The notes under the pieces: model-generated
Database searches by the model: none
Told to the model about the DNA's origin: nothing
The model's input: the letters and a program-made list of their open reading frames with translations, nothing else
Translations under genes and position numbers: made by a program
DNA from: Conus ventricosus
Lineage: Eukaryota; Mollusca; Gastropoda; Neogastropoda; Conidae
Assembly (NCBI GenBank): GCA_018398815.1
Contig: CM031595.1
Span: 139,466,679-139,530,678, forward strand
Direction: 5' to 3'
Length of the DNA: 64,000 bases
In this document: positions 1 to 9,547 of the stretch, piece after piece
Numbering within the stretch: the stretch's first letter is position 1
Layout: each line of letters starts with the position of its first letter

Positions 1-1746
1 GCATTAATGTAGACTTTGAAGAAAATATTTTTTCTCAACACTGTCACTAAAATCAAAACAATTTACCTAGACTATGTGTAATAAATCAAATTAAAAAGTC
101 AGTCAAAATAGTGCAATGCAGCACAACAAACAAAAGACATCACCATCTTTACCCAAACTAGTCCTTTAATCCAAATTTGTCAGGATTATATTTATGTGTA
201 TAGGGACCACAACCAACAGGATACACAAACACACAGGTGTGTAGGGAGCTCACACACACCGAGATACACACGTTCGCTCTGCAGGTACTGTTATTCAAAT
301 GAGATGTGCTGTGTGTTCCTGTTAAACACTTTAGCTGTTTACATCACTGGAAACAGCCATGATGCAACTGTATTTTGATGTGAAGTTTCCTGCCTCCATG
401 TCAAAATCAATCTGACTGGACGATTTGACAAAGAAGCCAGACCAATCACTGCAAATAATGGGCCCTAAATTTTGTTGAACAGTGACAGCATCAGTATAAG
501 CATGGATTTCTCAGAAAATATATTTGGAAATTAAACGAACATTGATGTTACAGAACTATCAGCATGAATTTCTCAGACAATAGATTTGGAAATTAAACTA
601 ACGTGATGTTACAGAAGAATTTCACTATGACTTTTATGCTAAATTTATTTTATTAAAGAGTTTGGAGATAACACTAACAAAACAAACATGGCTGAATTAA
701 AAAGTCAGATGCCGGCTTTCGAACAGGTAATGAACCTACATCGATTTGAATGTAAAATTTCAGACTGTCGAAACCTGAAAACACTGAAAAACAAAAGGTT
801 ATTCTGGACATTCCTGGTGGAAACTGTAAAAATGCTTAATTTTCTTCTGGTGAAGACTATTTGGTCGCGCTACAAATCGAGGGCTGATGTGCTGAGTAGA
901 GATCAATTAAAGGATTGATTTGTCCGACCACTGCATCAGATGCTTATGATAATTAGACATATGCTTTTCAAAATTCTGATCAATCTTCCTTTGATTCAGA
1001 CATATTCGTTACTTTTCATCGTTTGATTTCAAATCATTCATAATAATGGCAATTATGCAAGTGGCAGTGTCACTGACAGACCCATTTCAGAGCAACATCA
1101 TTTTAATTTTGCTGTCAATAAAAATCCTTTCCCCTCCTCCCTCCCCCTTGCTGCCTCTTCTGCGCCAGTTCAGTGATATCACTCCATGCCATTCATTCCA
1201 GCTCCCCATCCACAACCACATTCTGGTTTGTTCCACCACAGCCCCAGCAGGGACAATCCATGTGGGACAGTCAATATCAAGCCACCATGAGACAACCCAC
1301 CAGAGGAGACACTGCTCTGTTGCAGAATTACTTCTGCAGTCTCTAGTGGTGCCAGTTCCCATTCAACAAACACAGGACACCACCTATTAAGCCCCCCTAC
1401 TAACAACAATAACTGCTTAAAGAGCCAGCAAGAGTGAACATGCCTTTCAGAGAGCACCACCAAGTCCATCCGTAAAAGTCCCCATGAACTTGCCGATCGA
1501 TACCAGTGACCTCTTCGCAAACCCACCAAGGGAGAACATGTGGCAAGGAACTAAAAACTGAGGTCACCATGAGAACAGGGCATGAGGGGCAATACATTTT
1601 TACTTTTATCTGGTATGTTGGTCTACCAGGATGAATAAGATGATGCTATGGAGTTCATTCTTGTCACACAGGCTCAAGAGATAGACATCTGCAGTGTTGG
1701 TCAAGAAATTTTAGCAACATTCTCAGAGACGCATCCATAAATCAAT
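1..1746. other. Left-edge unassigned sequence, probably TNRC6 intron
   Basis: AT-rich sequence with no open frame that looks like protein. The C-T-rich stretch near 1128-1160 gives only low-complexity frames. It lies downstream of the last visible TNRC6 exon (5559-5675, minus strand), so it is probably intron. I found no convincing minus-strand exon with splice sites here. A 62-bp tandem duplication at 499-622 is listed separately. Confidence 0.4.
499..622. repeat. Two-copy tandem duplication, about 62 bp
   Basis: The segment starting AGCATGGATTTCTCAG at 499 recurs at 561 as AGCATGAATTTCTCAG. Both copies continue through TTTGGAAATTAAAC and GATGTTACAGAA. The copies differ at a few positions and by one small indel, so the duplication is not recent. 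Confidence 0.8.
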
Positions 1747-1907
1747 AAAACTCAACTGTAGGTTAAAGTCTTCCCACCTGAGCTCTTGCCAAGAAATACT
1801 GGGTATGAGCCCGCAAGGAGAGTTCAACACTCCCACAAATGGCATCAGACAGAATTGAACCTATAGTCTCCAAACCAGAATCTGTGATGCTAACCACTGT
1901 GGCTGGT
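1747..1907 (-). repeat. tRNA-derived SINE, degenerate
   Basis: Read on the minus strand, the segment begins with a tRNA-like head. CCACAGTGGTTAGCA resembles an A box and GGTTCAATTCT resembles a B box, about 30 bases apart. It ends with CTACAGTTGAGTTTT. The SINE at 48767-48885 has the same head layout and a similar tail (CTACCCAGAGTTGAGTTT), so the two are probably members of one family. It does not fold as a usable tRNA by eye. Confidence 0.55.
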
Positions 1908-2689
1908 AAATTCCTTTTATAACTATTAATGCTTTGATTATCTGATCAATTTCCAATTTTTTTGCAACATGATAAAATACTTCGTTGTTTAACTTCAAGT
2001 AGTCAGTGATGATATGGAGACCATGATTCTTAATTTGAAAAAGTTCTCACTTCAGCCAACTTGCTTTCCTGATTAAACTTGCTTCACAAAATCTGACACA
2101 ACTTTCATATTTGAGCTCCACTTAACCCTCTGCCTACCGCATGACTTTGTGCTATATGACTATGAGAATACCATGCCAAAGAGGTAACTCCGCAACACAT
2201 ACACACTTGCCATAAAGAAACCTCAATAGAAAATTTGTTTTTAACTTATCTATTCTGTAAAAGTAATGAAAAAATTCCAAAGACATCACTCCATCCAAAA
2301 GAGCCATTTCCCCCCACATATAGTGAACTGGTACACGAGGGAAAAAAAAAAAACGAACAGACTAACTCTACTTCGGTGTTCTCAGTGCTAAAACAATTTT
2401 TCCCTAAATTCACTGAACCCACAGAACATCATGGATTAGGAGCACAGAGTGATTTTCCAAGTATAAAGTCATTCTGTATGGTATGCACACTAAATAATCA
2501 ACTTTTGTTGTGAAGCAAAAAACAACAACCGAAACTTCTACAATTTTGTTAAACCGAAGGCATCACATACAAGAAGATTTGTCTTCTAACTACTGAGGAT
2601 AAAAAATAACAAGAACAGATTACTGAATACTGGGCTTTAGATTGTGATGGAATTCAACAAAAATGTGCTTTTGCACAAGTGCACTGAGC

Positions 2690-2690
<1 letters not shown>

Positions 2691-2725
<35 letters not shown>
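2691..2725. repeat. Poly-C run, 35 bases
   Basis: Uninterrupted C homopolymer followed by AACACACACAC. It lies in the left arm of the foldback element, where the right arm has a GT/GC array instead. Assembly length is unreliable here. Confidence 0.9.
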
Positions 2726-2727
<2 letters not shown>

Positions 2728-2889
2728 CACACACACTGTGGTGATGATGTACCTCTTGTCCGGCTCCTCTTTGCTTTTGACAAACAGGCCGTTTTTATTT
2801 CAGGCCAGAGTTTATGTTCATCCTTTTCTGCTTGCTTTTGTGCAGCAAATAAATTTGTTTCTCGTTAAAAGTCTGCCAAAATTCTTCTG

Positions 2890-3312
2890 AAATCAAAAGG
2901 CTAAAGGTGATGCTCCTACAGGCAAATCGTGGGACACACCCACTGACTGACCCAGTTTCCTGGCTATCAAAACAAGGGAAACTTTTGGGGGCTTCACTTC
3001 TTGTAGCCAACCACTCCAGTCAAGAATTAAAGAATCTCTAGCAAGTTTTGTTTTTCGAATTTTCTTTTTTGGGGGTCTGGGCCCAGCAGCAATGGGTTAT
3101 TCGACGTCGTCATTATCATCGCCTGAATCATTATTGATTCCGGCCTCAAAATCAGTCAGCAGTCGATCTTTATTCATAACTAGGTCAAGATTGACGTCCG
3201 AATCGTCTTGCTTCAAATCTTCTTCAAGAGTGTAGCCCGCAAATACGCTCTCTTCATCAATATCACTTCAGAAAATGAATTCTGCGAGTTGCATAGTTAC
3301 TTGATCCGCCAT
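2890..3312 (-). pseudogene. piggyBac-like transposase N-terminal remnant, left arm
   Basis: An ATG at 3312 (minus strand) opens a frame beginning MADQVTMQLAEFIF. It reaches a stop after 14 codons, then continues as an acidic stretch (SDIDEESVFAGY, later NNDSGDDNDDVE), a basic patch (PPKKK) and a segment with GASPLAF. An acidic N-terminus followed by a GxSPLxFF-type segment is typical of piggyBac transposases. In-frame stops at about 3270 and 3100 make it non-functional. The DDE catalytic core is not present. The TTAA flanks of the element agree with this assignment. Confidence 0.5.
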
Positions 3313-4387
3313 TTTCCCAGAAAATCTTCGCGAAAAAAAGCCGAACTTTGAAAATTCACAGCAGTGAAACTACTCCACCAAAACTCATGCAACAAAAACC
3401 AAAATGGCGTCCAGAAACGGAAGTACCGGAAGACTCTTCTGTCACAATTGCATTCTGGGATATGCGATGGTGAAAGCGAAAGTCGTTGACGGAGTATTCA
3501 GCGGTCGATCCGGTATTCAGAAAGAGGAAATCTTGCGGTCGATCTCGGTCGATCTGGTAGGCATTGGGTTAAAAGGAATTCTTTAAACCAAAAAAAAGTT
3601 AATATGCATTTTTTACTAGCATATGTATTACATATCAAAACAGTCCTTTGCATAGGTAATGCAAAGCTCAATACAAAAGTGTTATTTCTACAAGCTAATT
3701 TTGATGCGAAGCTTAATACGAAAGTGTTATTTTTACCAGCTAATTTTGGTTGTCAATGTAAATATGTTGTTTTCATTAACTGAACTTATTTGCATGACCT
3801 CAGAGTAAATTTTTTTTCTAAATATGTATCATATTTATCCATTCACAAAAGAGCAAAGCACATTCAGGCATTTTCTTCTAAAACATGAAAACTACCAACT
3901 CTCAGAATGCTCATTTCTCACATTGGAAATCTGACTGGCTATTTTAGGGTAGGGAGTGGTGAACTTTGTACAATACTTAGACATATATGGATAAACCTTT
4001 AATGCAAGCCTGTTAATAGCTCAGTCAAATACAAAAACCTCATCACCGATATGATCCAAAGATGCTGTTTTTACAGTGATCACGATCAGTTTTGTTATCT
4101 GTCAAATTTGATCTTCTATGCAGTTGTATGGAATACATTTACCCCCTGCATACCACATCAACCGCAAGATTTCCTCCATCTGAATACCAGATCGACTGCT
4201 GAATACAAGGTCAACGGCTGTCACTTTCACTATCGCATATACCAGTATGCAATCGTAACAGAAGAGTATTCCGATAGGACCGTTTCTGGATGCCATTTTG
4301 TTATGTGTTGCAAGAGTTTTGGTGAAGTAGTATTGCTGCTGTGAATTTTCAAAGTTTGTCTTTTTTCCGCAAAGATTTTCTGGGGAA

Positions 4388-4816
4388 AAGGCGGATCATG
4401 AAATTATGCAACTTCTAGAATCCATTTTCTGATATGATAATAAAATGCTGGGGCCGCCCGCCCCGCCCCCCCAAGAAAATCTGAAGAAAAACAAAAGTTG
4501 CAAGAGATTCTTTAACTGTTAACTGGAGTGATAGGCTACAAGAAGTGAAGCCCCAAAAGTCTTTCACTTGTTTTGACAGCCAGGAAATCGGGTCAGACGA
4601 TGACAGAATTTCAGGTAGGTGTGTCCCATGATTTGTCTGTGGGAGCGTCACCTTAATTAAGTCTTCTGATTTCAGAGGAATTTTGGCAGACTTTGAGCAA
4701 GAAACAAATTTACTTGCTGCACGAAAGCAAGCAGAAAAGGATGAAGAGAAACTATGGCTGAAATTAAAAACTGTCTGTCAAAAAGCAAAGAGGAGATGGA
4801 CAAAGTGTGCATCATC
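4388..4816 (+). pseudogene. piggyBac-like transposase N-terminal remnant, right arm
   Basis: Inverted counterpart of the remnant at 2890-3312. The start codon has become AAG (4388-4390). The frame then reads ADHEIMQLLESIF and a stop, parallel to the left arm. A later segment (about 4683-4816) reads ADFEQETNLLAARKQAEKD, resembling the ETNxxA stretch of piggyBac proteins. The acidic middle portion has been lost. Several frameshifts are needed to join the pieces. Confidence 0.45.
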
Positions 4817-4819
4817 ACC

Positions 4820-4821
<2 letters not shown>

Positions 4822-4868
<47 letters not shown>

Positions 4869-4874
4869 CGCGCG
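4822..4874. repeat. (GT)n microsatellite with GC-rich end
   Basis: About 20 GT units followed by GCGTGCGCGCGC. Alternating purine-pyrimidine sequence of this kind can adopt Z-DNA. Confidence 0.9.
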
Positions 4875-5558
4875 CATGAGGGGGCGTCAACTGCTTAGTG
4901 CACTTGTACAATGGCACATTTTTTGCTGAATTCCATCGCAATTTAAAGTCCAGTATTAGTCATCTGTTCTCGTTATTTTCCCCCCCCCCAGTATTTAGAA
5001 GACAAATATTCCTGTATGTTATGCCTTCAGTTTAACCAAATCTTGAATCCTGAGGGGGGGTTTCCTTCACAACAAAGGTAATTATTTAGTGTGCAGAGCA
5101 TATAGAATGACTGTACATTGTTCCTGAAGGTTTCAGCACTTTGTTCAGACTTGGAAAATCACTATGTGCTCCTAATCAATGACATTCTGTGGGTTCAATG
5201 ATTTCAGGATAAATGGTTTCAGCGCCGAGAACACTGAAGTAGACTTTGACCGTATTTTCCCCCCAATGTACCAGTTCACTATATACGGGGTAAAAATGGC
5301 TGTTTTGGATGGAGCGATGTCTTTGGAACTTTTTCATCAATTCTATGGAATGGAGTAAAAAGCAAAATTTTTTGAGGTTTCTTTAAGGTGAGCGTGTATG
5401 TGTTGTGGAGTTACCTCACTTGGCACGGTATTCTCACAGTCATGTAGCACAAAGTCATGCGGTAGGCAGAGGGTTAAGTCTGACAAACTGAACGACTAAT
5501 TTCACAAACTAGTGTTTATTTAAATCTGTATGCTAGTATACCAGACCAAGAAGCTTAC

Positions 5559-5675
5559 CAATCGTCGCTGCAAGTTTTCTTGATCAACACCATTCACCCA
5601 CGGAGAGTTTTTAGGTCGTGCCCCATAGGCTGGATTCCATACTCCACTGGAGTCTCCCCAGCCACTTGTTCTTGG
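5559..5675 (-). CDS. TNRC6: TNRC6/GW182 internal exon (39 codons)
   Basis: Exon of the miRNA-silencing scaffold GW182. The acceptor is TTTCAG just above 5675 and the donor is GTAAGC at 5558 downwards. Exon length is 117 nt, exactly 39 codons, phase 0 at both ends. The peptide starts PRTSGWGDSSGVWNPAYG and ends DQENLQRRL. It contains a GW motif in the SGWGD context and another tryptophan (GVWN), as expected for the Argonaute-binding region. The preceding exon (14584-16574) ends at a codon boundary after VQEQ, so the two join without loss of frame. An intron of about 8.9 kb separates them. The following exon was not found and is probably beyond position 1. Confidence 0.85.
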
Positions 5676-5887
5676 CTGAAATGCATTAAATCATACATAT
5701 TTATCTTTTTATAAGAAACAGATAAGATGTACAGTGTATTCAATTGTGTTAATTGTAAAAATGATTTAAAATGTAGGTGTTTTTTTTTAATTTTTACTTT
5801 TTCTTTCCCAACCCTCATGCTGGTTGTTGCAACAGTAAGTGCTACTATTTTTTCATATACTGTCAACTGCTTGGTGTAATACAAATT

Positions 5888-6286
5888 GTGCTGTTGGGTT
5901 AGTGTTTTTTTGTTGGTTATAACATTCTAGAATGCAAAAACCATTATTTAGCCATGTACTCATCAGAACATTAGGTCCAGTGATTCGTGTTTTCATGTTT
6001 CTGAACTCATTTTGTATGAGTGTGCATCAAAACTAGAGCCTGCCCGTGCAACTCTGTCCACTATTCAAAATAGCTGCAGCTAAAATCATGCACAGTGACT
6101 GTGTCTTTGGAGACTTTTTTCCCACACAATTGCCAGCACCGAAGTCCTGTGCTGTTGGGTTAGTCTTTTTTGTCATTTATAGTTCTAGGATGCAATAACC
6201 ATTATTTCGCCATGTATCCATTAAAATATTACGTTGGATGTAGTGACCCACATTTCCATGTTTTCTAATACATTTTGTGTGTGTGT

Positions 6287-6338
<52 letters not shown>

Positions 6339-6350
6339 AAAACAGAGACT
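5888..6350. repeat. Diverged direct duplication with a (GT)n array in one copy
   Basis: GTGCTGTTGGGTTAGT occurs at 5888 and again at 6149. The following about 150 bases of each copy align (CCATTATTTAGCCATGTA versus CCATTATTTCGCCATGTA). Where the first copy has TGTATGAGTGTGCATCAAAAC, the second has a GT array (about 6279-6337) ending in CAAAAC. The array therefore expanded after the duplication. Confidence 0.75.
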
Positions 6351-6439
6351 GCTCGTGGAGCGTACACAGAGAGATTGTGCGTCTTTGCAGGGTTTTTTTC
6401 TCTCCACATATATGCCAACACTGAATTCCACAGAAAATA

Positions 6440-6868
6440 TTTATAATGTGGATGTTGACCTGCAAGAGCTAATGCTTACTGAGGATCTCAGAAATTCAAA
6501 CCAGGTCCAAAACAAGGACTTTGTAGCAAACAATGCCTTCAGCTGGGGCATCAAGTGAAGGGAGAGAAGGAAGCGATGGATGTACCACCATCAACCCATG
6601 TCTGCAAGGCATTTCCAGTATACCTACAGCCTTCTGTTTTTTCCGTCTTGACATTGGCGATGAAGTAGTCAGCATGTTGATCAAACATACTTGTCTATTT
6701 AACTTAGAAGTCAATGCTGAAAATTTTGAAGCCACACTCCACCTGAATTACCGTTTCTTTCCTTTCCTTTTATTCTTCTTATCGTTTCTTTTTACTGCAA
6801 TGGGGTAAAAGAAAAAAGCATTTACTGAAATACTGTTGTCTGGTGTAAAACTTTTTGTTTACCTATTC
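6440..6868. other. Unassigned intronic sequence
   Basis: Short open frames on both strands (for example 6533-6808 plus) show no recognisable motif. I see no splice-bounded exon. Confidence 0.4.
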
Positions 6869-7181
6869 CAGGGGTTCCACTGACTTTTTAGTTTTTGCGT
6901 CAAGAAACGCACGCCTCCGCAAAAATTGCGTCAGCGCTGAAAAAAATGCGTAACAAAGTAAACTGTACTCCCTCCCGTCAAAACAGCTCTGAATCGTTTT
7001 CTGTGCCACACGAGTCCGGGATGATCGTGTGTGCGTGGGAAGTCATAACGTATTCCGATTGGAAGATGGCACCATCGCAGACGCGGGAAAGATTCCATTT
7101 TATTTCGAGGGAGAAAGGATGAGGCGTTTTGGAACATTCTTGATCTAGCAAAAAGTCAGCCAGTGCCACAGAGTAAAATGT

Positions 7182-7725
7182 GCTGACACACGAGCCTCCC
7201 CGCCCGTACGCTTCGGACGTACCGGTCGAACCCGATCCCAAACTGTCTGTCATAGTAAACGTACGTCTCAAACGGACTTCGGCATCCAGTTCGACCCGAC
7301 CGTTCGAGATACACCGTGATCTATTCGAAACGGACAGCTAGTATCCTCCAACCAATCAACGCTCAGCATTGAGCGAACACCCATGACAACGGAAAAATGG
7401 CGTCGTCCAGCAAGGCGATCAGACTGTCCGATTCGGAGACCAAACATTTGACTGAATCGTACCAAGGCCATGATGTGCTTTGGAATGTCAACTCAAAAAA
7501 TTATAAGAATCTAAATATTCGAGAAAAAGCTTCGTATTCAATTGTACAGTCCTTTGAAGCGGCATGTGGGATCAAACTCGAAAGGTTTAAAACTCGCATA
7601 TAGGTCGGACCGCACAGGTTCAAACGTTTCGTGAAGCACTCCGTCCGTTCGACACTGACTGGTCGGAGCGCACAGGTTCAAACGTTTCGTCTCAACCGTA
7701 CGGGCGGGGAGGCTCGTTTGTCAGC
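7182..7725. mobile_element. Nested inverted-repeat element carrying a MADF exon
   Basis: Terminal inverted repeats of about 29 bp start GCTGACACACGAGCC on the left and GCTGACAAACGAGCC on the right (reverse complement). Both continue through TCCCCGCCCGTACG. A subterminal direct repeat, GGTCGGACCGCACAGG at 7604 and GGTCGGAGCGCACAGG at 7661, is shared up to TTCAAACGTTTCGT. I could not define a target duplication. MADF proteins accompany PIF/Harbinger transposases, which suggests but does not prove that superfamily. Confidence 0.65.
7397..7603 (+). CDS. MADF-domain exon, probably transposon-borne
   Basis: A true ATG in good context (AAAAATGGCG) opens a 68-codon frame. It contains the core of a MADF (Myb/SANT-like) DNA-binding domain: a segment like LTESYQGHDVLWNVNS followed by KNYKNLNIREKA, matching the family pattern L-I/T-E-x-Y-x-x-H-x-x-L-W-x-x-x-S-K-x-Y-K-N. 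MADF domains are about 80-90 residues long, so this is the N-terminal two thirds. It lies between the inverted repeats of the nested element, so it is most likely a piece of the element's accessory gene. No downstream exon was identified. Confidence 0.6.
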   Translation: MASSSKAIRLSDSETKHLTESYQGHDVLWNVNSKNYKNLNIREKASYSIVQSFEAACGIKLERFKTRI

Positions 7726-8107
7726 GGTGTCAAGCAGTCTGCTGTAGGTCTGTGCCGTGTTTTGCCCCTCTGACATAGGCTTGCGGTTGAGAACAGGGTC
7801 CTGGGAAAATTGCGTCGCTAAACGCACGGCCGCGAAAAAAATGCGTAGGACGGCAGAAAAACGCAATAATTACGCAAAATTTTGCAATAAATGGAACCCC
7901 TGCTATTCAGTTGGTGTTCAAGCAGAAGTGGGTGGATGGGTATGTGTGCGAGTACAAGATTGTATGTATGGGGTGTTGGGATCTGTGCGTTACAAAATAA
8001 AGTAAAAATCGATGGTTGATCGTGTTACAACAGGCATTCAGAGCCTAGCATTGGAAAAAGTGATTTAGGCTTACTCGGCCGAGGTCCTGGGGCCGCCTAG
8101 GCTGATT

Positions 8108-8240
8108 CATGGGTGACACTTTGAAAATCTGAAAAAACTGAAAATGAGGCAGGGGTCCAGGGGCCGCCAAGGCCCTGGCGGGGTGCAGGGGCAGTGCCCC
8201 GCTGGGGGGTCCGGGGGCGAAGCCCCCCGGCCGAAGACGA
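8108..8240. repeat. GC-rich hairpin module, copy A
   Basis: Starts CATGGGTGACACTTTG and contains a series of short perfect palindromes: GGGGCAGTGCCCC, GGGGGCGAAGCCCCC and GGCCGCCAAGGCC. The same order of palindromes appears at 40928-41070, and a truncated version at 35236-35330. The start resembles the terminal repeat of the element at 40928-42394. Confidence 0.75.
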
Positions 8241-8296
8241 TTTTATGAAATTTTAGGAGCATTTCATGGCCTCTTCTGGCATCAAATTGGAAAATC

Positions 8297-8339
8297 AAAG
8301 TGTGTGTGTGTGTGAAAATCAGAGATTTTCTTTTGAATG

Positions 8340-8386
<47 letters not shown>

Positions 8387-8499
8387 ATGAGATATATTCT
8401 TTTGAATGACTGTGTGTGTGTGTGTGTGTGTGTGAAAATGATATTCTTTTGAATGACTGTGTGTGTGTGTGTGAAAATGAGATATATTCTTTTGAATGG

Positions 8500-8555
<56 letters not shown>

Positions 8556-8600
8556 ATGAGATTCTTTTGAATGACTTGTGTGTGTGTGTGTGTGTGAAAA
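8297..8600. repeat. Six GT arrays separated by a near-identical 30-bp spacer
   Basis: GT arrays of different length alternate with spacers of the form GAAAATGAGATATATTC followed by TTTTGAATGACT. Spacer variants lack the ATAT step. The structure is a minisatellite whose unit contains a microsatellite. Confidence 0.85.
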
Positions 8601-8652
8601 CGAGAGAGGGAGAGAGGATTTCTGATGACATCCAAGTCCTTTGCTCTTTGAG

Positions 8653-8741
8653 AAAGAGAGAGAGAGAGAGAGGGAAAGGAGGGAGGGGGAGAGAGAGGAG
8701 AGAGGGAAGGGAGGGAGGGAGGGAGAGAGAGGAAGGGGGAG

Positions 8742-8797
<56 letters not shown>

Positions 8798-8800
8798 AGC
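8653..8800. repeat. (GA)n / (GGGA)n purine tract
   Basis: Nearly pure purine strand of about 150 bases made of GA and GGGA units. A long polypurine tract with mirror symmetry can form triplex DNA. Confidence 0.9.
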
Positions 8801-9004
8801 TGTACAGACAGCACACACACACACACCACCCCCCTCCTCTTTTTACATATACCTAAGGGGGAGTACGCTTGCAGGCAGCTTTGAACAGCCAGACCACACT
8901 GATGACAGCTAAAAGGATGGGAGAACAGTGAGAGTAGGTAGAACTGATGGGGGGGAGGGGGGGGTAGGTGATAAAGGAGAGGAGTAAGCATCAAGAGAGA
9001 GAGA

Positions 9005-9005
<1 letters not shown>

Positions 9006-9048
<43 letters not shown>
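9006..9048. repeat. Poly-G run, about 43 bases
   Basis: Uninterrupted G homopolymer at the boundary between the repeat block and the zinc-finger exon of the transposon. Its true length is probably uncertain. Confidence 0.9.
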
Positions 9049-9050
<2 letters not shown>

Positions 9051-9051
9051 G

Positions 9052-9327
9052 GAGCCTCTTTCTGTGGATGTCCGTTTCGCAGTGGTTTTTCAGCGCAACG
9101 AAACCTTTGTTTGAGTACGCGATCTCCTTATCACACAACGTGCAATGGGCCTTGCCAGCACAAGTCAGTTTCCTGAAAAATTCACCATATTGGCACTTGC
9201 TCTTTTCATTTCCGTCGTCGTCGAAAATGACAAAATCGGCATCAAGCCAGTCCCATCTCCATTGGTAGCGGCATCCTTGGTCAGAAAACGGCTTTCCGCG
9301 TTGAACAACATCGACTCTTCGCGCCAT
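9052..9327 (-). CDS. Zinc-finger first exon of transposon copy 1
   Basis: A 92-residue N-terminal segment starting MARRVDVVQRGKPFSDQG. It contains a tryptophan-rich lead (WRWDWLDADF) and a C-x2-C...H-x5-H finger (CTLCDKEIAYSN, then ALKNHCETDIHRK). The finger resembles BED-type fingers of hAT-related genes. The frame stays open for another 314 codons, but these are translated CA/GA/poly-C repeats and the GC module, so I do not treat them as protein. The copy at 51262-51549 is almost identical and stops after HRKRLKEK. No downstream catalytic exon is present. Confidence 0.6.
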
Positions 9328-9547
9328 GACACTCGCTGCTGTAAGTTAACAAGGGAAAGTGTACAAAGATGGCGGCGAGCCCGACCGATTTGGAATAGGC
9401 GACAGCGTACCGAATAAGAAGCGCGCCGGATGCGAATTTTTTTTTTTCGCGATAAAAACGATTTCGGCGTACGCTCAATCGAAATCGGCGTATGGGGGTC
9501 TATGAATCGGCGTATATACGCCGAAAGGCTTACAATGCTAGACCCTG

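Larger units (their letters stand above)
2126..5473. mobile_element. TTAA-flanked foldback (inverted-repeat) element, piggyBac-related
   Basis: The ends are TTAA|CCCTCTGCCTACCGCATG at 2122 and its reverse complement ending at 5477, so TTAA is duplicated on both sides, as in piggyBac insertions. The two halves are inverted copies over more than 1 kb. Matching pairs are 2126-2215 with 5385-5473, 2641-2890 with 4670-4950, and 3300-3590 with 4090-4400. The loop of about 500 bp (3590-4090) is unpaired. The right arm has lost sequence present in the left arm. Each arm carries the same decayed transposase-like frame. A poly-C run (2691-2725) and a GT array (about 4822-4874) occupy equivalent positions in the two arms. 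The best reading is two head-to-head copies of a piggyBac-like element. Confidence 0.75.
6869..7902. mobile_element. DNA transposon with CAGGGGTTCCA ends and 6-bp TSD CTATTC
   Basis: The left end reads CAGGGGTTCCACTGAC and the right end, reverse complemented, reads CAGGGGTTCCATTTAT. The flanks are CTATTC at 6863-6868 and CTATTC at 7903-7908, a perfect 6-bp direct repeat. The element is 1034 bp long and has no transposase, so it is non-autonomous. Short AAAATGCGT-type motifs occur at both subterminal regions. A second element with its own inverted repeats (7182-7725) lies inside it. Confidence 0.8.
8039..9547. mobile_element. Zinc-finger DNA transposon, copy 1, TSD GGCATT
   Basis: The left end is CAGAGCCTAGCATTGG and the right end, reverse complemented, is CAGGGTCTAGCATTG. 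The flanks are GGCATT (8033-8038) and GGCATT (9548-9553), a perfect 6-bp duplication. Its relative at 51220-51771 is 552 bp. This copy is 1509 bp because about 970 bp of GC-rich hairpin module, GT and GA arrays and poly-G (about 8080-9052) sit where the other copy has about 15 bp. The outer 40 bp on the left and 490 bp on the right are nearly identical in the two copies. It encodes only a zinc-finger exon. Confidence 0.85.

Noticed and set aside
1046..1597. Overlapping frames on both strands at 1046-1597
   Set aside because: Their composition reflects the CT-rich and CCA-rich sequence. There are no motifs, no splice signals and no GW content.
8297..8600. Repeat-spacer array resembling CRISPR
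   Set aside because: The spacers are the conserved part and the repeats are GT arrays of variable length. The surrounding genome is eukaryotic and there are no cas genes.
8107..9051. Long minus-strand frame after the zinc finger (HTHTHT, SLSLSL, poly-Pro)
   Set aside because: It is translation of GT, GA and poly-G repeats. Repeats of period 2 have no stops in several frames, and the 51220 copy of the same element stops right after the finger.
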